From the NCBI GenBank assembly GCA_016802295.1, contig JAESIW010000203.1, positions 1 through 64,000 of the forward strand: a DNA stretch of 64,000 nucleotides. The letters run 5' to 3'. Position 1 is the stretch's first letter. The number at the start of each line of letters is the position of its first letter. A program made the translations under genes and the position numbers. The notes beneath the pieces were generated by a model that searched no databases, was not told the DNA's origin, and saw only the letters and a program-made list of their open reading frames with translations. This document shows positions 22,242-33,021 of this stretch, piece after piece. This DNA is from Brachionus rotundiformis. Its lineage: Eukaryota; Rotifera; Eurotatoria; Ploima; Brachionidae.

Positions 22242-23322
22242 TTAGTGATTTTTTATCTCATCTTCTTTACGTTGAGAATATTCAACCCAAGAGCCCCTAT
22301 ATACAGGTATTCTTTCATGGCCAATAATAAATGAAGAAAAAGCTACGATAGATGCTGACATACTGGTATTACAATAAAATATTACTGGATCATTCAAATT
22401 AATATCTGCTTTTTCGAATACTAGAAAAATATTAATCAATTATTAAAAATTAAATATTTTATTTGTTTACACTCTTTGATTTGTGTTCTATTTTTTATTT
22501 TGCCAGTAATTTCGTCAAATAGATCAGAAAAAGGAAAATTTTTTGCACTTGGAATATGACTTTCTCCCAAGATCGGATGACCTTTTTTAAATTCTTCAAC
22601 TGGTCGAACGTCAATTAATTGTGTTGTTTTATTATTTAAGCATTGCACAATATCATCATAATTTTTTACCAAATGTTTATTTTCTTTTATCTTGAACTCG
22701 ACTTTCTTAAAAAATAAAATAATTAAATAAAAAATATCATTAATGAGCTTGATTTATTCAACTACAGGATAAGTCTTGATTTCATTTGTGAGTTCATATT
22801 TTTTCCTTTTCCAAGCATTTAATCCTCCATTCAAAATAGACACTCTTTCGTTACCAAAAGCTCTAAGATGAAGCCAAACTCTGGATGAAAAAGAAAAACC
22901 AAACTCGGATCGATCATAAACGATAACATTGTGTTTATTTGATATACCCAAATTGCTTAAATACTGAGCAAATTTTTCTGGTTCAGGCCAATTTCTTGGG
23001 AAAAGCTTAGTTGGCTCGAAACAAGAATATGTGTCAAAAAATTGGGCGTTTTTGATATGTGATCTTAATTTTTGGCAATAAATTAATCTAAAAAAATAGT
23101 TTCATATTTAGCTTACTGTTCGTAGTCAGAACGAGTATTTGTACCGAAATGAACTTCTATTATTCGATTATTTTTCTCAAAGTCAGGCTCTTTTAATAAA
23201 ATATCAAGTGACTCTGGTTCAATTAAACTTGGCAGTTTGTTTCCCATATTTGAATTTTTTACCAATTGAAAATGATGAACTTCTTCTTTCGTAATCAATA
23301 TATTTAATAAATGACTATTCAA
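22242..23322 (-). CDS. MPST: Two-domain sulfurtransferase (MPST/TST, rhodanese), 4 exons
   Basis: Exons (minus): 23117-23322, 22766-23087, 22471-22705, 22242-22420. The product is 288 aa if translation starts at Met 23247 (preferred, just before the first rhodanese domain), or 313 aa from 23322. Introns are short and the frames close. The N-terminal domain shows the family's VIVYDRSEFG and RVWLHLRAFG. The C-terminal domain starts KVEFKIKENKHLVKNYDD, then LIDVRPVEEF and GHIP-like GESHIPSAKNFPF, and ends with VYRGSWVEY. The catalytic Cys sits in IFYCNTSMSAS. MPST transfers sulfur from 3-mercaptopyruvate, and TST from thiosulfate to cyanide. The active loop CNTSMSA differs from CGSGVTA (MPST) and CRKGVTA (TST), so substrate choice cannot be read. 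Confidence 0.9.
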
Positions 23323-24115
23323 AAATTTTGATTTAAATTGAACTTTCTAATTTTTAATTTTCTTTCTTAAAAATATCATTGTTTAAATACTGTATGTTTA
23401 AATACTTTAGCATGGATATTCCTAGATGTTCTAATGATGACAAGGCATTTTTCTTGAATCATATAATATAGAACGCAATAAACTCTTTAATTATGATTAA
23501 TGAGTAGCGTGAATTTCTCTATAAACTATTTGAATAAAGCAAAAAAATGTTATTTTCGACAATTTTATTCGTTTATGAAATCAATTAAATACTTTTGAAA
23601 TGCCGTTGTCAAAAATCTTTTTTTTTAAATCATTAAATATTTAGTCATTTAGTTTTTTCTTATATTTTTTAATCAAATTATCTATTTTGAGTAAGTTATG
23701 TAATTAAGTTAAATATTAGTTAAGTTATATTCATAAATTATATAGATAGGTAAATTAACAATGATAAAAATTTAAAATGATAAACAAACTTGTTAACTAA
23801 AAAAATAATACCTAGCAATTATCATGAGTGAGTTGTGAAAAAGTAAGGAAAAATCTTTAATTTAAAGTTTTTTGTCAATTTGTCATTTATATAAAAAATT
23901 TGAATTAAATCAATACTTAAAATTTAATATTTCTCTAAAACTAAACAAATTAAGAACAAATTTAGTCATTTTAAAATTATTAAGCTTTGTTCATTCGAGA
24001 TGTAAAATTTTCATCAATGTTCAATCTATTAGATAAATCAATAAATAATTTTTTTAATTAGACAAAATTTGAGATATTATACTTTTATTAAGATAATAAA
24101 TAATTAAATAGAATC

Positions 24116-24222
24116 ATTCAATCTTAATTCTTCTTCTTCTTCTTCTATCTTCTACTCCCAGTGGAGCATAAGGCGTCCACACGCCCCCTCCATTCCACCC
24201 TGGAGGGTATTCAATCTTAATT
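24116..24222 (-). mobile_element. 5'-truncated non-LTR retrotransposon 3' end with 14-bp target duplication
   Basis: A 79-bp GC-rich insert (24130-24208) is flanked by ATTCAATCTTAATT at 24116-24129 and 24209-24222. Read on the minus strand it ends in a (GAA)n tail after ..CCACTGGGAGTAGAAGATAG, typical of a LINE 3' end with microsatellite tail. It inserted into the left arm only, so it postdates arm duplication. Confidence 0.8.
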
Positions 24223-25319
24223 AAAAAAAAAAAAATTAAAAAAAAAAACGAAACAACACTTTTATTTTACTAAATAAATTTTTTTAAAATAAAATTAAAA
24301 TTTTAATAGTGAAGATAATAGTTAACTGTTTTCTATTAATTATATTAATTTTTTCTATATTTGAAAGAATTCAATATTTTAGGCATTCATAACATCACAC
24401 AAATGAAGTTAGTTCTAAAATTTTTATTAAAATACATAAACTATTTTGCAAAACCAGTTCTACAACTAAAGAAAGAGTATTATTTTAATTAAAATTTTTG
24501 TTTTTGTCTTTCTGTCCGAAAATCAAAATGCCTTTAAATTAACATTTTCATTATTTTAATGATTAAATTTGAACCTAAAAAAAGTTTTAAACTATAAGCA
24601 AACAAAGATATTATGAATTTTTACATGTCGAATAATCGTTCACTGTCCATAATTTTTTATTCAAATATTTTAATTTTTTAAAAATTTCATTCATAAAAAT
24701 TTGTCAACAATATTTAATGTGAGTTTTAATGTTAATCCTTAAAATCTCAATAAGTTTTTAATCAATTTTAAAACAATAAACAAGATGTTCAATAGAGTTT
24801 TCATGACAGTTCTTAATTCAAAATGCGTATACTCTCATGATTTTGCATTATAATGATATTATATGATTTGAAAAATAATGTAAGATAGGTCAAAATTTCC
24901 ATGAATAAAATAGGACAAAATCATCAAATTGCTATTGTACTAATATCTAAAAAAAAATTAATATGTTTTCACAATTTAGTTGTTTCCTAAAAGTTCAATT
25001 ATCTAAAAGTTCTATTGTTAAATACAATATTATTAGACTATAAATAGGAGAAAAATTTTTAAAAATTAATTCTAAAAAGTATTTATAGACAATGTAGCTA
25101 AAAAGTAATTCTGTCTAGATTTATATTTGATTTATTTATTATCTCAAGATAAAACAAGTTTTTTTTATTTTTTTTTTAAATTTTATTAAGAAATTATTGG
25201 GCTTTTGAGTTAAATTTTAAAATAAACTTTAATGAAACAATTAAGTTAATATAATAAAATGACGAGAAAATTTTAGTAAATTATTAGGCTGAAAACTCAT
25301 GAGCTTTTAAGGTGCAAAT

Positions 25320-25433
25320 TTATATAATTAAATTGGCAATAATTGAAATAGTTAACGGAAGCAAAATAGAAACAAACAAGAGTTTAAGTGTTTTAACAAA
25401 TATAAGAAAATATTTATGTTTGGAATTTTGCAT
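25320..25433 (-). CDS. 37-codon hydrophobic ORF inside left arm
   Basis: It starts at an ATG and ends at TAA. It encodes MQNSKHKYF followed by a basic then strongly hydrophobic segment ending IIANLII, which looks like a C-terminal membrane anchor. The same peptide, with at least one synonymous change (TTG/TTA), is encoded in the right arm. Real expression is uncertain. Confidence 0.3.
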   Translation of the reverse strand: MQNSKHKYFLIFVKTLKLLFVSILLPLTISIIANLII

Positions 25434-25971
25434 TGTGTTGAAATGTGTGTTATATGGAACAATATTATTTTGAAACAATGTTGAAATGGGTGTGTGTTAC
25501 CAAAATAATTAAGTTAAATTGATTTTTAATATTTTAAAAATCGTTTTTAAAATTTAATAAATTTTTTTGAAAACGTTGAAATTTAAAATTTTTCATCATT
25601 ACCCCTTAAAAAGGCACTAAGTTTATTCCCTTTATTCTAGTTTCTAGATACTTGCAATTTTCAACTGTTTTCTATTGTCTTTCTATTGCAATTCTTAAAT
25701 TTTTAAATTCAATAAAAAATTTAAATCGTATACTCAATTAATCCAATAAAACAAAAGTAGCGTTAGCCTGTACATCAATTTTTGACTTTTTTTACTTAAA
25801 TGTTGTTTACCGAGGAGCCGAGGATTACCTAGGACTCACCAGCATAATAAAATTCAAAAGCTTATTTTTTATTTAAAAAACTTCATTCAGCTAAACAGTA
25901 AATTTTATTTTTATTTAAGGAAATTCAAAAAGGATTTATCGTGACGATTAGGATTTGGAGCGCAACAATAT

Positions 25972-26627
25972 TTTGTCAAAATTATAATATGTTATATAAG
26001 GATAAATTAAATATTTCAAAATAAAAAAATGATTTAGGACAAATAGGATTTGGAAATTTTACTGATGATCCATCAATGTAAAAATTATGAATTATTACTT
26101 TTTGAAACCAATATTTTTTTTTAAATAGAAAATCAAAAACTTTTCTTTTAATTGTGTAATTAATTATTTATTTTAAAAGTGAACGAATTTACCTTTCATT
26201 ATTTGCTCATTTGAGAGCTAAAATTTTAAATCTTTCATTTGTAAATCTTAAAAAATAAAAATAAAATTTTAAAGGATGTCATTTCAGATTTTTTTTTAAA
26301 AGCTAAAAATAGAGAAATAATTTTGTTAATTTGAAAAGGTGAGATATCAAAAAAAAAATTTAATTATTTTATTTTTAATTTAAAGCCGATTAAAAAAATT
26401 TAAAATCAAACGAATGAAAAAATATTTTAAATAATCTTTTAAGCATTTTAAAAATTTGGTTATTTTTAAAAGCGTAACTTTGAAAATAAAATAACTAAAA
26501 AATTTTGTAAAAAAATTTATGATTAATTTTTTTTTAAATTGGCGTTTTAATTGATTTTCAGATTAAATATAAAATAAATATTCTGATCTGAAAATAAAGA
26601 TTTGAAATATAATTTTTTTCTATTAAA
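25972..26627. other. AT-rich spacer upstream of GPCR
   Basis: Between the inner end of the left arm and the receptor ATG. No ORF or repeat recognised; it probably includes the receptor's promoter. Confidence 0.5.
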
Positions 26628-28991
26628 ATGAATTTAAAGAAATTTTTTTCAAAAATTTTTTATTTTATTAATATTTTTTTTTGTGTTTTTTCTTTGCCAA
26701 AAAGTTGCACACAAACGTTTAAAAACTACAAATTTGATTACATTGATTCGACTTATTTTTTACCAAGTGAAAAATTTCTACAAAACATTTCAACTTATGA
26801 GTGTAGCATTTCAACTGAAATGATTGATTTAGTTCAACATTTTGATAGGTATGAGTCAATTGATTCAAAAATTTTCTTTCAAATTGATTTAATTGATCAA
26901 AATTTAACAATTAATTTTAAAAATGAGAAAATAATTTCATCGCTTATTTATGAAAACAATTATAGTCTTTTATTAAAAAATGTGAATAATTACACTATCA
27001 CCAAAGACTCACACACTGGTATTCCAGTATTGTTTTTAAATCATTTTATTTTAAAAGACTCATATTTGGCGTTTTATTATGAACAAACTGCTTTCGAACA
27101 AATATGTACCATAAATTTAGATTTTCTATTTAGAAACAAATATTGGTTTCAAAAAGTAATAATTGATAATTTTTACATTGATGGATCAACAGTAAAATTT
27201 CCAAATCCTATTTGTCCTATACCATTTTTTTATTTTGAAATATTTAATTTATGCTTTTATAATTTAACTATAGCTAATATGCCTAATTTTATACCAAGTG
27301 ATAACTTATGGAACACTTTGAGATCAATTACTCCTGAATCGATGCCAGTTCAAAATTTACTTATGAAAAATGGAAAAATTAAATTAACCAAGTCTTTTTT
27401 AGAAAAAAATATTTTTAGCTTTTTAGAGTCAATAAATCTAGTTGACTTGGAGCTTATAGAAATTGAAGAAGATATTTTCAAATATTTAACGCTAAGAATT
27501 TTAAATCTAAAACTAAGTAATTTTGAACAATTGATTACTAGATCAAATAATAAATGGTTAAGTCTTTTAAATCATTACAATAGAATCAATTTTAATGATT
27601 GTTTTAGTATTAGTAATAAAATAAATATGAGATTGTCTTATCAAAGTGTAATTAAAATCGAATCAGACTACACTTTTCCAGATGAACATTTTTGTTCATT
27701 TGTTCATTTTCCACATCAAAATCTTGTTTTTGTTGTAATAAACTCTGCCAAAGAACTAAATTGCACATGCACACTTATTTGGTTACTTCAAAATTTTAAA
27801 TTTGAACAATATCTAAACAAAAATGAATTATTACGGATTTCAATGCAGACAAAATCAGTTCAAAAATGTATTGAAAATTTTGATTTTTACAATGCTAAAT
27901 GTGACATTGACTATAGATTAAAACAATGCGGAATTTCGCATCTTGTTTATACTCCACAATGTAATTTTGAAAAAAAATATTTTACCAAAGAATGTTGGAT
28001 TCAATTTTTAGAAATTTTTTTTATTCTAATATTAAGCATATTGGGAACTCTATTAGGCTTAATTACTTTAATTCTTTTGAATGAAAAAAATTTCAAACAA
28101 ACAATGTACATTTATCTCAAAATGGTCATATTTTATCAGACAATTTCATTTTTAATGCTTTTGCCAAATGTTTTCATTTATTCAAATTTAAATTTTGAAT
28201 CATACATAAATGCAGGTGTTAATTATTGCAAAATAGACTACAGATCACAAAGACCAGTGTTTAGAAAATTTAAAATATATGTGTCTGATTTTATGGGCTA
28301 TTTTGCCACTATGAACAGTCTATTTTGCAATTTATTTTTGACTTTGGATCGCTATGTGTTTGTGTCAAATAACAAACGTTTTTCTTGGTTTAAAGGAAAA
28401 AAAAACCTACAAAAAAAACTTCTTGTAAGTTCAGCGCTATTTTGTTTTTTCTTAAATTTAAATCAATTGTTTACTTGTGCTGATTATGATTGTCTAAAAA
28501 TTTCTTTACATTTAAAGCAATTTTTTGCTTTTGGCTATTTAATTCAAGATTGTGTGTTCATTATGTTGACATTAATGAGCTTTGTCATAAACATTTTGCT
28601 AATTAAGTTTTTGAGAGAATCTTTTAAGAAGAAAAGTCAAATTTTGTCAAATATTGAGAATAGAAATGCCGAATCAGATGAGACCAAATCTTTGATAATG
28701 GTAATTGTACAATGTTTTTTAATAGTCGTGTCTAGAATACCTGATATTTTTTTATCACTTTTACGAATTAAACTAACACAATTTTGGACTAAACCACACG
28801 ATTTAAAGTTTACTCAATTGAACATCAGTGTTGGTTCATTGCAAACGACAAATTTAATTGTATCCAATTTGGTTATTCTATTTGACATTTTAATTGCTTA
28901 TATATTCAACAAAAAGCTAAGAGAAAGTTTTTATGCTACTTTTAAAATTAAAAAATCTAATTTAACCTATGATAAAATCAATAAAAAATGA
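26628..28991 (+). CDS. Single-exon rhodopsin-like GPCR with long ectodomain, 787 aa
   Basis: The ATG at 26628 starts a signal peptide (hydrophobic stretch about residues 8-25). An ectodomain of ~430 residues follows, rich in Leu/Asn, with LRR-like strands (for example VDLELIEIEEDIF) and a closing Cys-rich cap around residues 375-450. Seven membrane segments occupy about residues 460-775. Evidence for class A type: LTLDRYVF, a true DRY motif, at the end of TM3, a basic third loop, and a C-terminal NKKLRESF after TM7. TM7 lacks NPxxY. The layout resembles LRR-containing or expanded invertebrate chemosensory receptors; the ligand is unknown. It is intronless, unlike most neighbours, and lies between the arms of the large inverted repeat, so it may be a retrocopy or captured cargo. 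The frame is fully open, which argues that it is functional or recent. Confidence 0.78.
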   Translation: MNLKKFFSKIFYFINIFFCVFSLPKSCTQTFKNYKFDYIDSTYFLPSEKFLQNISTYECSISTEMIDLVQHFDRYESIDSKIFFQIDLIDQNLTINFKNEKIISSLIYENNYSLLLKNVNNYTITKDSHTGIPVLFLNHFILKDSYLAFYYEQTAFEQICTINLDFLFRNKYWFQKVIIDNFYIDGSTVKFPNPICPIPFFYFEIFNLCFYNLTIANMPNFIPSDNLWNTLRSITPESMPVQNLLMKNGKIKLTKSFLEKNIFSFLESINLVDLELIEIEEDIFKYLTLRILNLKLSNFEQLITRSNNKWLSLLNHYNRINFNDCFSISNKINMRLSYQSVIKIESDYTFPDEHFCSFVHFPHQNLVFVVINSAKELNCTCTLIWLLQNFKFEQYLNKNELLRISMQTKSVQKCIENFDFYNAKCDIDYRLKQCGISHLVYTPQCNFEKKYFTKECWIQFLEIFFILILSILGTLLGLITLILLNEKNFKQTMYIYLKMVIFYQTISFLMLLPNVFIYSNLNFESYINAGVNYCKIDYRSQRPVFRKFKIYVSDFMGYFATMNSLFCNLFLTLDRYVFVSNNKRFSWFKGKKNLQKKLLVSSALFCFFLNLNQLFTCADYDCLKISLHLKQFFAFGYLIQDCVFIMLTLMSFVINILLIKFLRESFKKKSQILSNIENRNAESDETKSLIMVIVQCFLIVVSRIPDIFLSLLRIKLTQFWTKPHDLKFTQLNISVGSLQTTNLIVSNLVILFDILIAYIFNKKLRESFYATFKIKKSNLTYDKINKK

Positions 28992-29121
28992 TTTTTTATT
29001 TTTAAATTTTATTTTATTTAAAAAAAAAGAAAAAATCGATTAAATTAATTATTTTTTAATTTTTACTTTAAAATCGAGTCTTGATTTATTTAATTTGGCC
29101 TGTGACAAACTAATGAGTTGA

Positions 29122-30120
29122 AATCGTCTGGCTGAAACTTTAAATGACAATGATTGCTTGGCTGTTTTGAGCAGCAGATTAGGCATAATAGAGCCCAAAC
29201 AAATAACAAAAAGCCAACAACTAGTTGCTACCAATATGGCAATTTGCACATATTGGGATATTAAAAATAACTTATTTGAAATAGATTATCCATCTGAGCC
29301 AATTTTGGCCGCTGCAAGTGCCTTTATAATGGAGCAAAAATTTTCTTTCATTTTAAACACTTTGATCAAATTGACAGAAAGTAGTTTAATATCAACAGGT
29401 GATAAAGGTGAAATTATTGCCAAATTAATTTTGCTTAGAGCGATCGACAAAGCCTATTTAAGCTCTGGAACGTCTCAATCTTCTATTAAGTATATCAATA
29501 GTGTTAAAGTAGGTGTTTTTATACAGACTTAATATGGAAAATGCAATGATAATTGCGGTAGTGAAACAAATAATTGGCAGTGTACAAGTTCAAATGAATT
29601 TTGCAGTAATAGTAAGATAATTAGTAGCCAAATTTTAATTCCAAAAATTTTATTAAACGCTTTTATTAATTTTAATCATTTCACAAAACCACAAGCCTTA
29701 ATGAAACATATAAGCTTAGTAGATTCATTGAAAAGATGTGCAACCATTCATTGTTTTACAAATCAGAATGTATTTGATCTTATTATTAATATTCCAGTGT
29801 CAATCAATGATAACGACTTTAAATCAGTGTCAGCTATGATGCTTTACATGCAGCTTGGAAGCAATGAAAATCAAAGTTTTGTCAAAAATCTAAAGAAGGG
29901 ACTTTCTTTAATAGGAACAGAACATAAAAAGCAAGCAATAATCTATTCAGAAGGCATTTCAAACAGTGTTTTTCCAATTTTAAATTCAGAAGTAGAAGCA
30001 CTTTTAAAATCTTTTAGTGTAGCCAACAGGAAACTTTTTAAATTAAGTGACGATTTGGAAATGGATAAATGGAAAACTTATCAAATAACACGTTATTCTC
30101 TAATAAAAAAATCAAAATAA
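29122..30120 (+). pseudogene. Fragment of a CR/Crinkler-effector-like nuclease family protein with in-frame stop
   Basis: One frame is open from 29122 to 30120 except for a single TAA at 29530-29532. Nothing before 29122 continues it and there is no plausible start ATG, so the 5' part (usually a P-loop NTPase in this family) is missing. Recognisable blocks: YPSEPILAAAS, GDKGEIIAKLILLRAIDKA and FNHFTKP. These line up, from memory, with a large family common in basidiomycete fungi (there ..SEPLLAEAA.., G.RGELVA.LLL..A.D.A, FNHFI, and a terminal QVKN motif). The QVK motif, likely the catalytic core of a PD-(D/E)xK fold, reads QLG here. The stop, missing start and altered core all point to a dead copy. 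Horizontal origin is an inference. Confidence 0.55.
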
Positions 30121-30301
30121 AAAACAAATAATTCAGTCAGTTCATTTAGTTTATAGAACATTTTTTTATATTGACCGTAAATTTATGCCTATTTTTTAGT
30201 CAATCATTTAATTAAATAATATATTTAAATTTTGGGTTTTCTATATGCTTAATCAAACTCAAAAAACCCATCATATTATCTATTATTTGGTCGTCTTCTG
30301 A
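30121..30301. other. Short spacer before right arm
   Basis: Non-coding AT-rich DNA between the decayed nuclease-like ORF and the inner end of the right arm. Confidence 0.5.
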
Positions 30302-32338
30302 TCAATATTGTTGCGCTCCAATGCCTAATCGTCACGTTAAATCCTTTTTGAATTTCCTTAAATAAAAATAAAATTTACTGTTTAGCTCAATGAATTTTTT
30401 TTAATAAAAAATAAACTTTTGAATTTTATTATGCTGGTGAGTCCTAGGTAATCCTCGGCTCCTCGGTAAACAACATTTAAGTAAAAAAAGTCAAAAATTG
30501 ATGTACAGGCTAACGCTACTTTTGTTTTATTGGATTAATTGAGTATACGATTGCAAGACAATAGAAAACAGTTGAAAATTGCAAGTATCTAGAAACTAGA
30601 ATAAAGGGAATAAACTTAGTGCCTTTTTAAGGGGTAATGATGAAAAATTTTAAATTTCAACGTTTTCAAAAAAAATTTATTAAATTTTAAAAAAGATTTT
30701 TAAAATATTAAAAATCAATTTAACTTAATTATTTTGGTAACACACACCCATTTCAACATTGTTTCAAAATAATATTGTTCCATATAACTCACATTTCAAC
30801 ACAATGCAGTTTAATTCTAGTCAAAATTATCTGCTTCAAAATAATATTGTTCCATATAACACACATATCAGCACAATGCAAAATTCCAAACATAAATATT
30901 TTCTTATATTTGTTAAAACACTTAAACTCTTGTTTGTTTCTATTTTACTTCCGTTAACTATTTCAATTATTGCCAATTTAATTATATAAATTTGCACCTT
31001 AAAAGCTTATGAGTTTTCAGCCTAATAATTTACTAAAATTTTCTCGTCATTTTATTATAATAACTTAATTGTTTCATTAAAGTTTATTTTAAAATTTAAC
31101 TCAAAAAGCCCAATAATTTCTTAATAAAATTTAAAAAAAAATAAAAAAAACTTGTTTTATCTTGAGATAATAAATAAATCAAATATAGATCTAGACAGAA
31201 TTACTTTTTAGCTACATTGTCTATAAATACTTTTTAGAATTAATTTTTAAAAATTTTCCTCCTATTTATAGTCTAATAATATTGTATTTAACAATAGAAC
31301 TTTTAGGTAATTGAACTTTTAGGAAACAACTAAATTGTGAAAACATATTAATTTTTTTTAGATATTAGTACAATAGCAATTTGATGGTTTTGTCCTATTT
31401 TATTCATAGAAATTTTGACCTATCTTACATTATTTTTTAAATCATATAATATCATTATAATGCAAAATCATGAACGAATCGTGTAAGAATTCATAATATC
31501 TTTGTTTGCTTATAGTTTAAAACTTTTTTTAGGTTCAAATTTAATCATTAAAATAATGAAAATGTTAATTTAAGGGCATTTTGATTTTCGGACAGAAAGA
31601 CAAAAACAAAAATTTTAATTAAAATAATACTCTTTCTTTAGTTGTAGAACTGGTTTTGCAAAATAGTTTATGTATTTTAATAAAAATTTTAGAACTAACT
31701 TCATTTGTGTGATGTTATGAATGCCTAAAATATTGAATTCTTTCAAATATAGAAAAAATTAATATAATTAATATAAATTAATTTGTTTTAGGTTCAGGAG
31801 GAACACTTGATGAGCACACCAGTCAATGATTTACATCGTGAACAAGCTCAAAAAAAATAATTATTTTTTATCTAATATATTGATTTATCGAATAGATTGA
31901 ACATTGATGAAAATTTTACATCTCGAATGAACAAAGCTAAATAATTTTAAAATGACTAAATTTGTTCTTAATTTGTTTTGTTTTAGAGAAATATTAAATT
32001 TTAAGTATTGATTTAATTCAAATTTTTTATATAAATGACAAATTGACAAAAAACTCTAAATTAAAGATTTTTCCTTATTTTTTCACAACTCACTCATGAT
32101 AATTGCTAGGTATTATTTTTTAGTTAACAAGTTTGTTTATCATTTAAAATTTTTACCATTGTTAATTTACCTATCTATATAATTTATGAATATAACTTAA
32201 CTAATATTTAACTTAATTACATAACTTACTCAAAAAAGATAATTTGATTAAAAAATATAAGAAAAAACTAAATGACTACATATTTTTTTTGCTTTTAATG
32301 ATTTAAAAAAAAAGATTTTTGACAATGGAATTTTAAAA
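30302..32338 (+). repeat. Large inverted repeat, right arm
   Basis: Partner of 23591-25971. The inner boundary is at CAATATTGTTGCGCTCC (30302-30320) and the outer boundary at TTTTAAAAG before repeat A. It contains a 72-bp in-frame tandem duplication (about 30765-30880) not present in the left arm, and a short coding-looking piece after a TTTTAG acceptor-like site (31792-31850). Confidence 0.92.
30804..30989 (+). CDS. Small hydrophobic-tail ORF inside right arm (61 aa)
   Basis: The last 37 codons (from ATG 30876) equal the left-arm ORF. Upstream, a 72-bp unit is duplicated in frame, adding a second NNIVPYN motif. A single C-terminal membrane segment is predicted. The first ATG is at 30804. 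Confidence 0.35.
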   Translation: MQFNSSQNYLLQNNIVPYNTHISTMQNSKHKYFLIFVKTLKLLFVSILLPLTISIIANLII

Positions 32339-32496
32339 GACGCATTAAACTAAGTTGATGCCGGCCTAAACGCGTGATTACGATATTAGAGCATGCGCTC
32401 AAAGTCAACAACATTTGCATGGGCAAGATGTACTTTGGTGCATGGTCCAAAGACGTGTTTCAACTTGTGGTGCAGCATAATCGAACGAGGGAATAG
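32339..32496 (+). repeat. Dispersed repeat A, copy 2
   Basis: Reverse-complement partner of 18821-18979. It begins exactly where identity between the two inverted-repeat arms ends. Confidence 0.85.
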
Positions 32497-33021
32497 GATA
32501 CAAATTTTTACAATAAAATCTAATCAATATAAAGATAAACTTAACATATCACAATTGTAATTTTTTTTATTAATAAATGATAAAGCAAAACTTTTAAAAT
32601 ATTTAATATATTTTGAAATAAAGTATTCAAAGTCTTTTTAATTTTTTTTAGATATTTTTTTTAGAAAATTATATTTACAGAGACAGTCAATTTATTAAGA
32701 CTATTTGAAAATTATTTTGAAAAAAAAAAATTTCTTTAAAAAAGATTAATTTTGAAAATCAAACTTAAAATTTCTTTTAATTAAATGATATAAATTGATA
32801 TATATTAAAGAAATAAAAATAACTTTTTTTGCAAGATTATTCTAATATTTATTTTTTCTTGTATAAATATTGATTTAAATACTTCAAAAAATAATAAAAA
32901 ATTAATTTAACTTTGATATTTTATTTTAGTTTATCTTTTTAGTTTAAATCAATTTGATAAGATTTTAATTTTTTTTATAACAAAGGATAAAAAGATTTGA
33001 TAAATTTTTTATACCATATAA
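32497..33021. other. AT-rich upstream region of glycosyltransferase
   Basis: No repeat homology to the left side of the structure and no ORF. It probably contains the promoter of the gene at 33022. Confidence 0.5.

Larger units (their letters stand above)
23591..25971 (-). repeat. Large inverted repeat, left arm
   Basis: The reverse complement of this ~2.4-kb block matches 30302-32338 over nearly its whole length, with long near-identical tracts. Differences: a 79-bp retroelement insertion (24130-24208), an extra ~210 bp at about 24624-24833 absent from the right arm, and a replaced block around 24240-24345. It carries a 37-codon minus-strand ORF (25320-25433) also present in the other arm. 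Confidence 0.92.
23591..32338. mobile_element. Candidate large foldback/TIR element with gene cargo
   Basis: Two ~2.0-2.4-kb inverted arms enclose a 4.3-kb centre (25972-30301) that holds a single-exon GPCR and a decayed nuclease-like ORF. No transposase, integrase or polymerase is seen between the arms, and no clear target-site duplication at the outer ends. It may be a foldback-type transposon, a non-autonomous relative of a large TIR element, or a palindromic segmental duplication. The presence of partial family copies (repeats A and B) nearby favours a mobile family. Confidence 0.55.
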
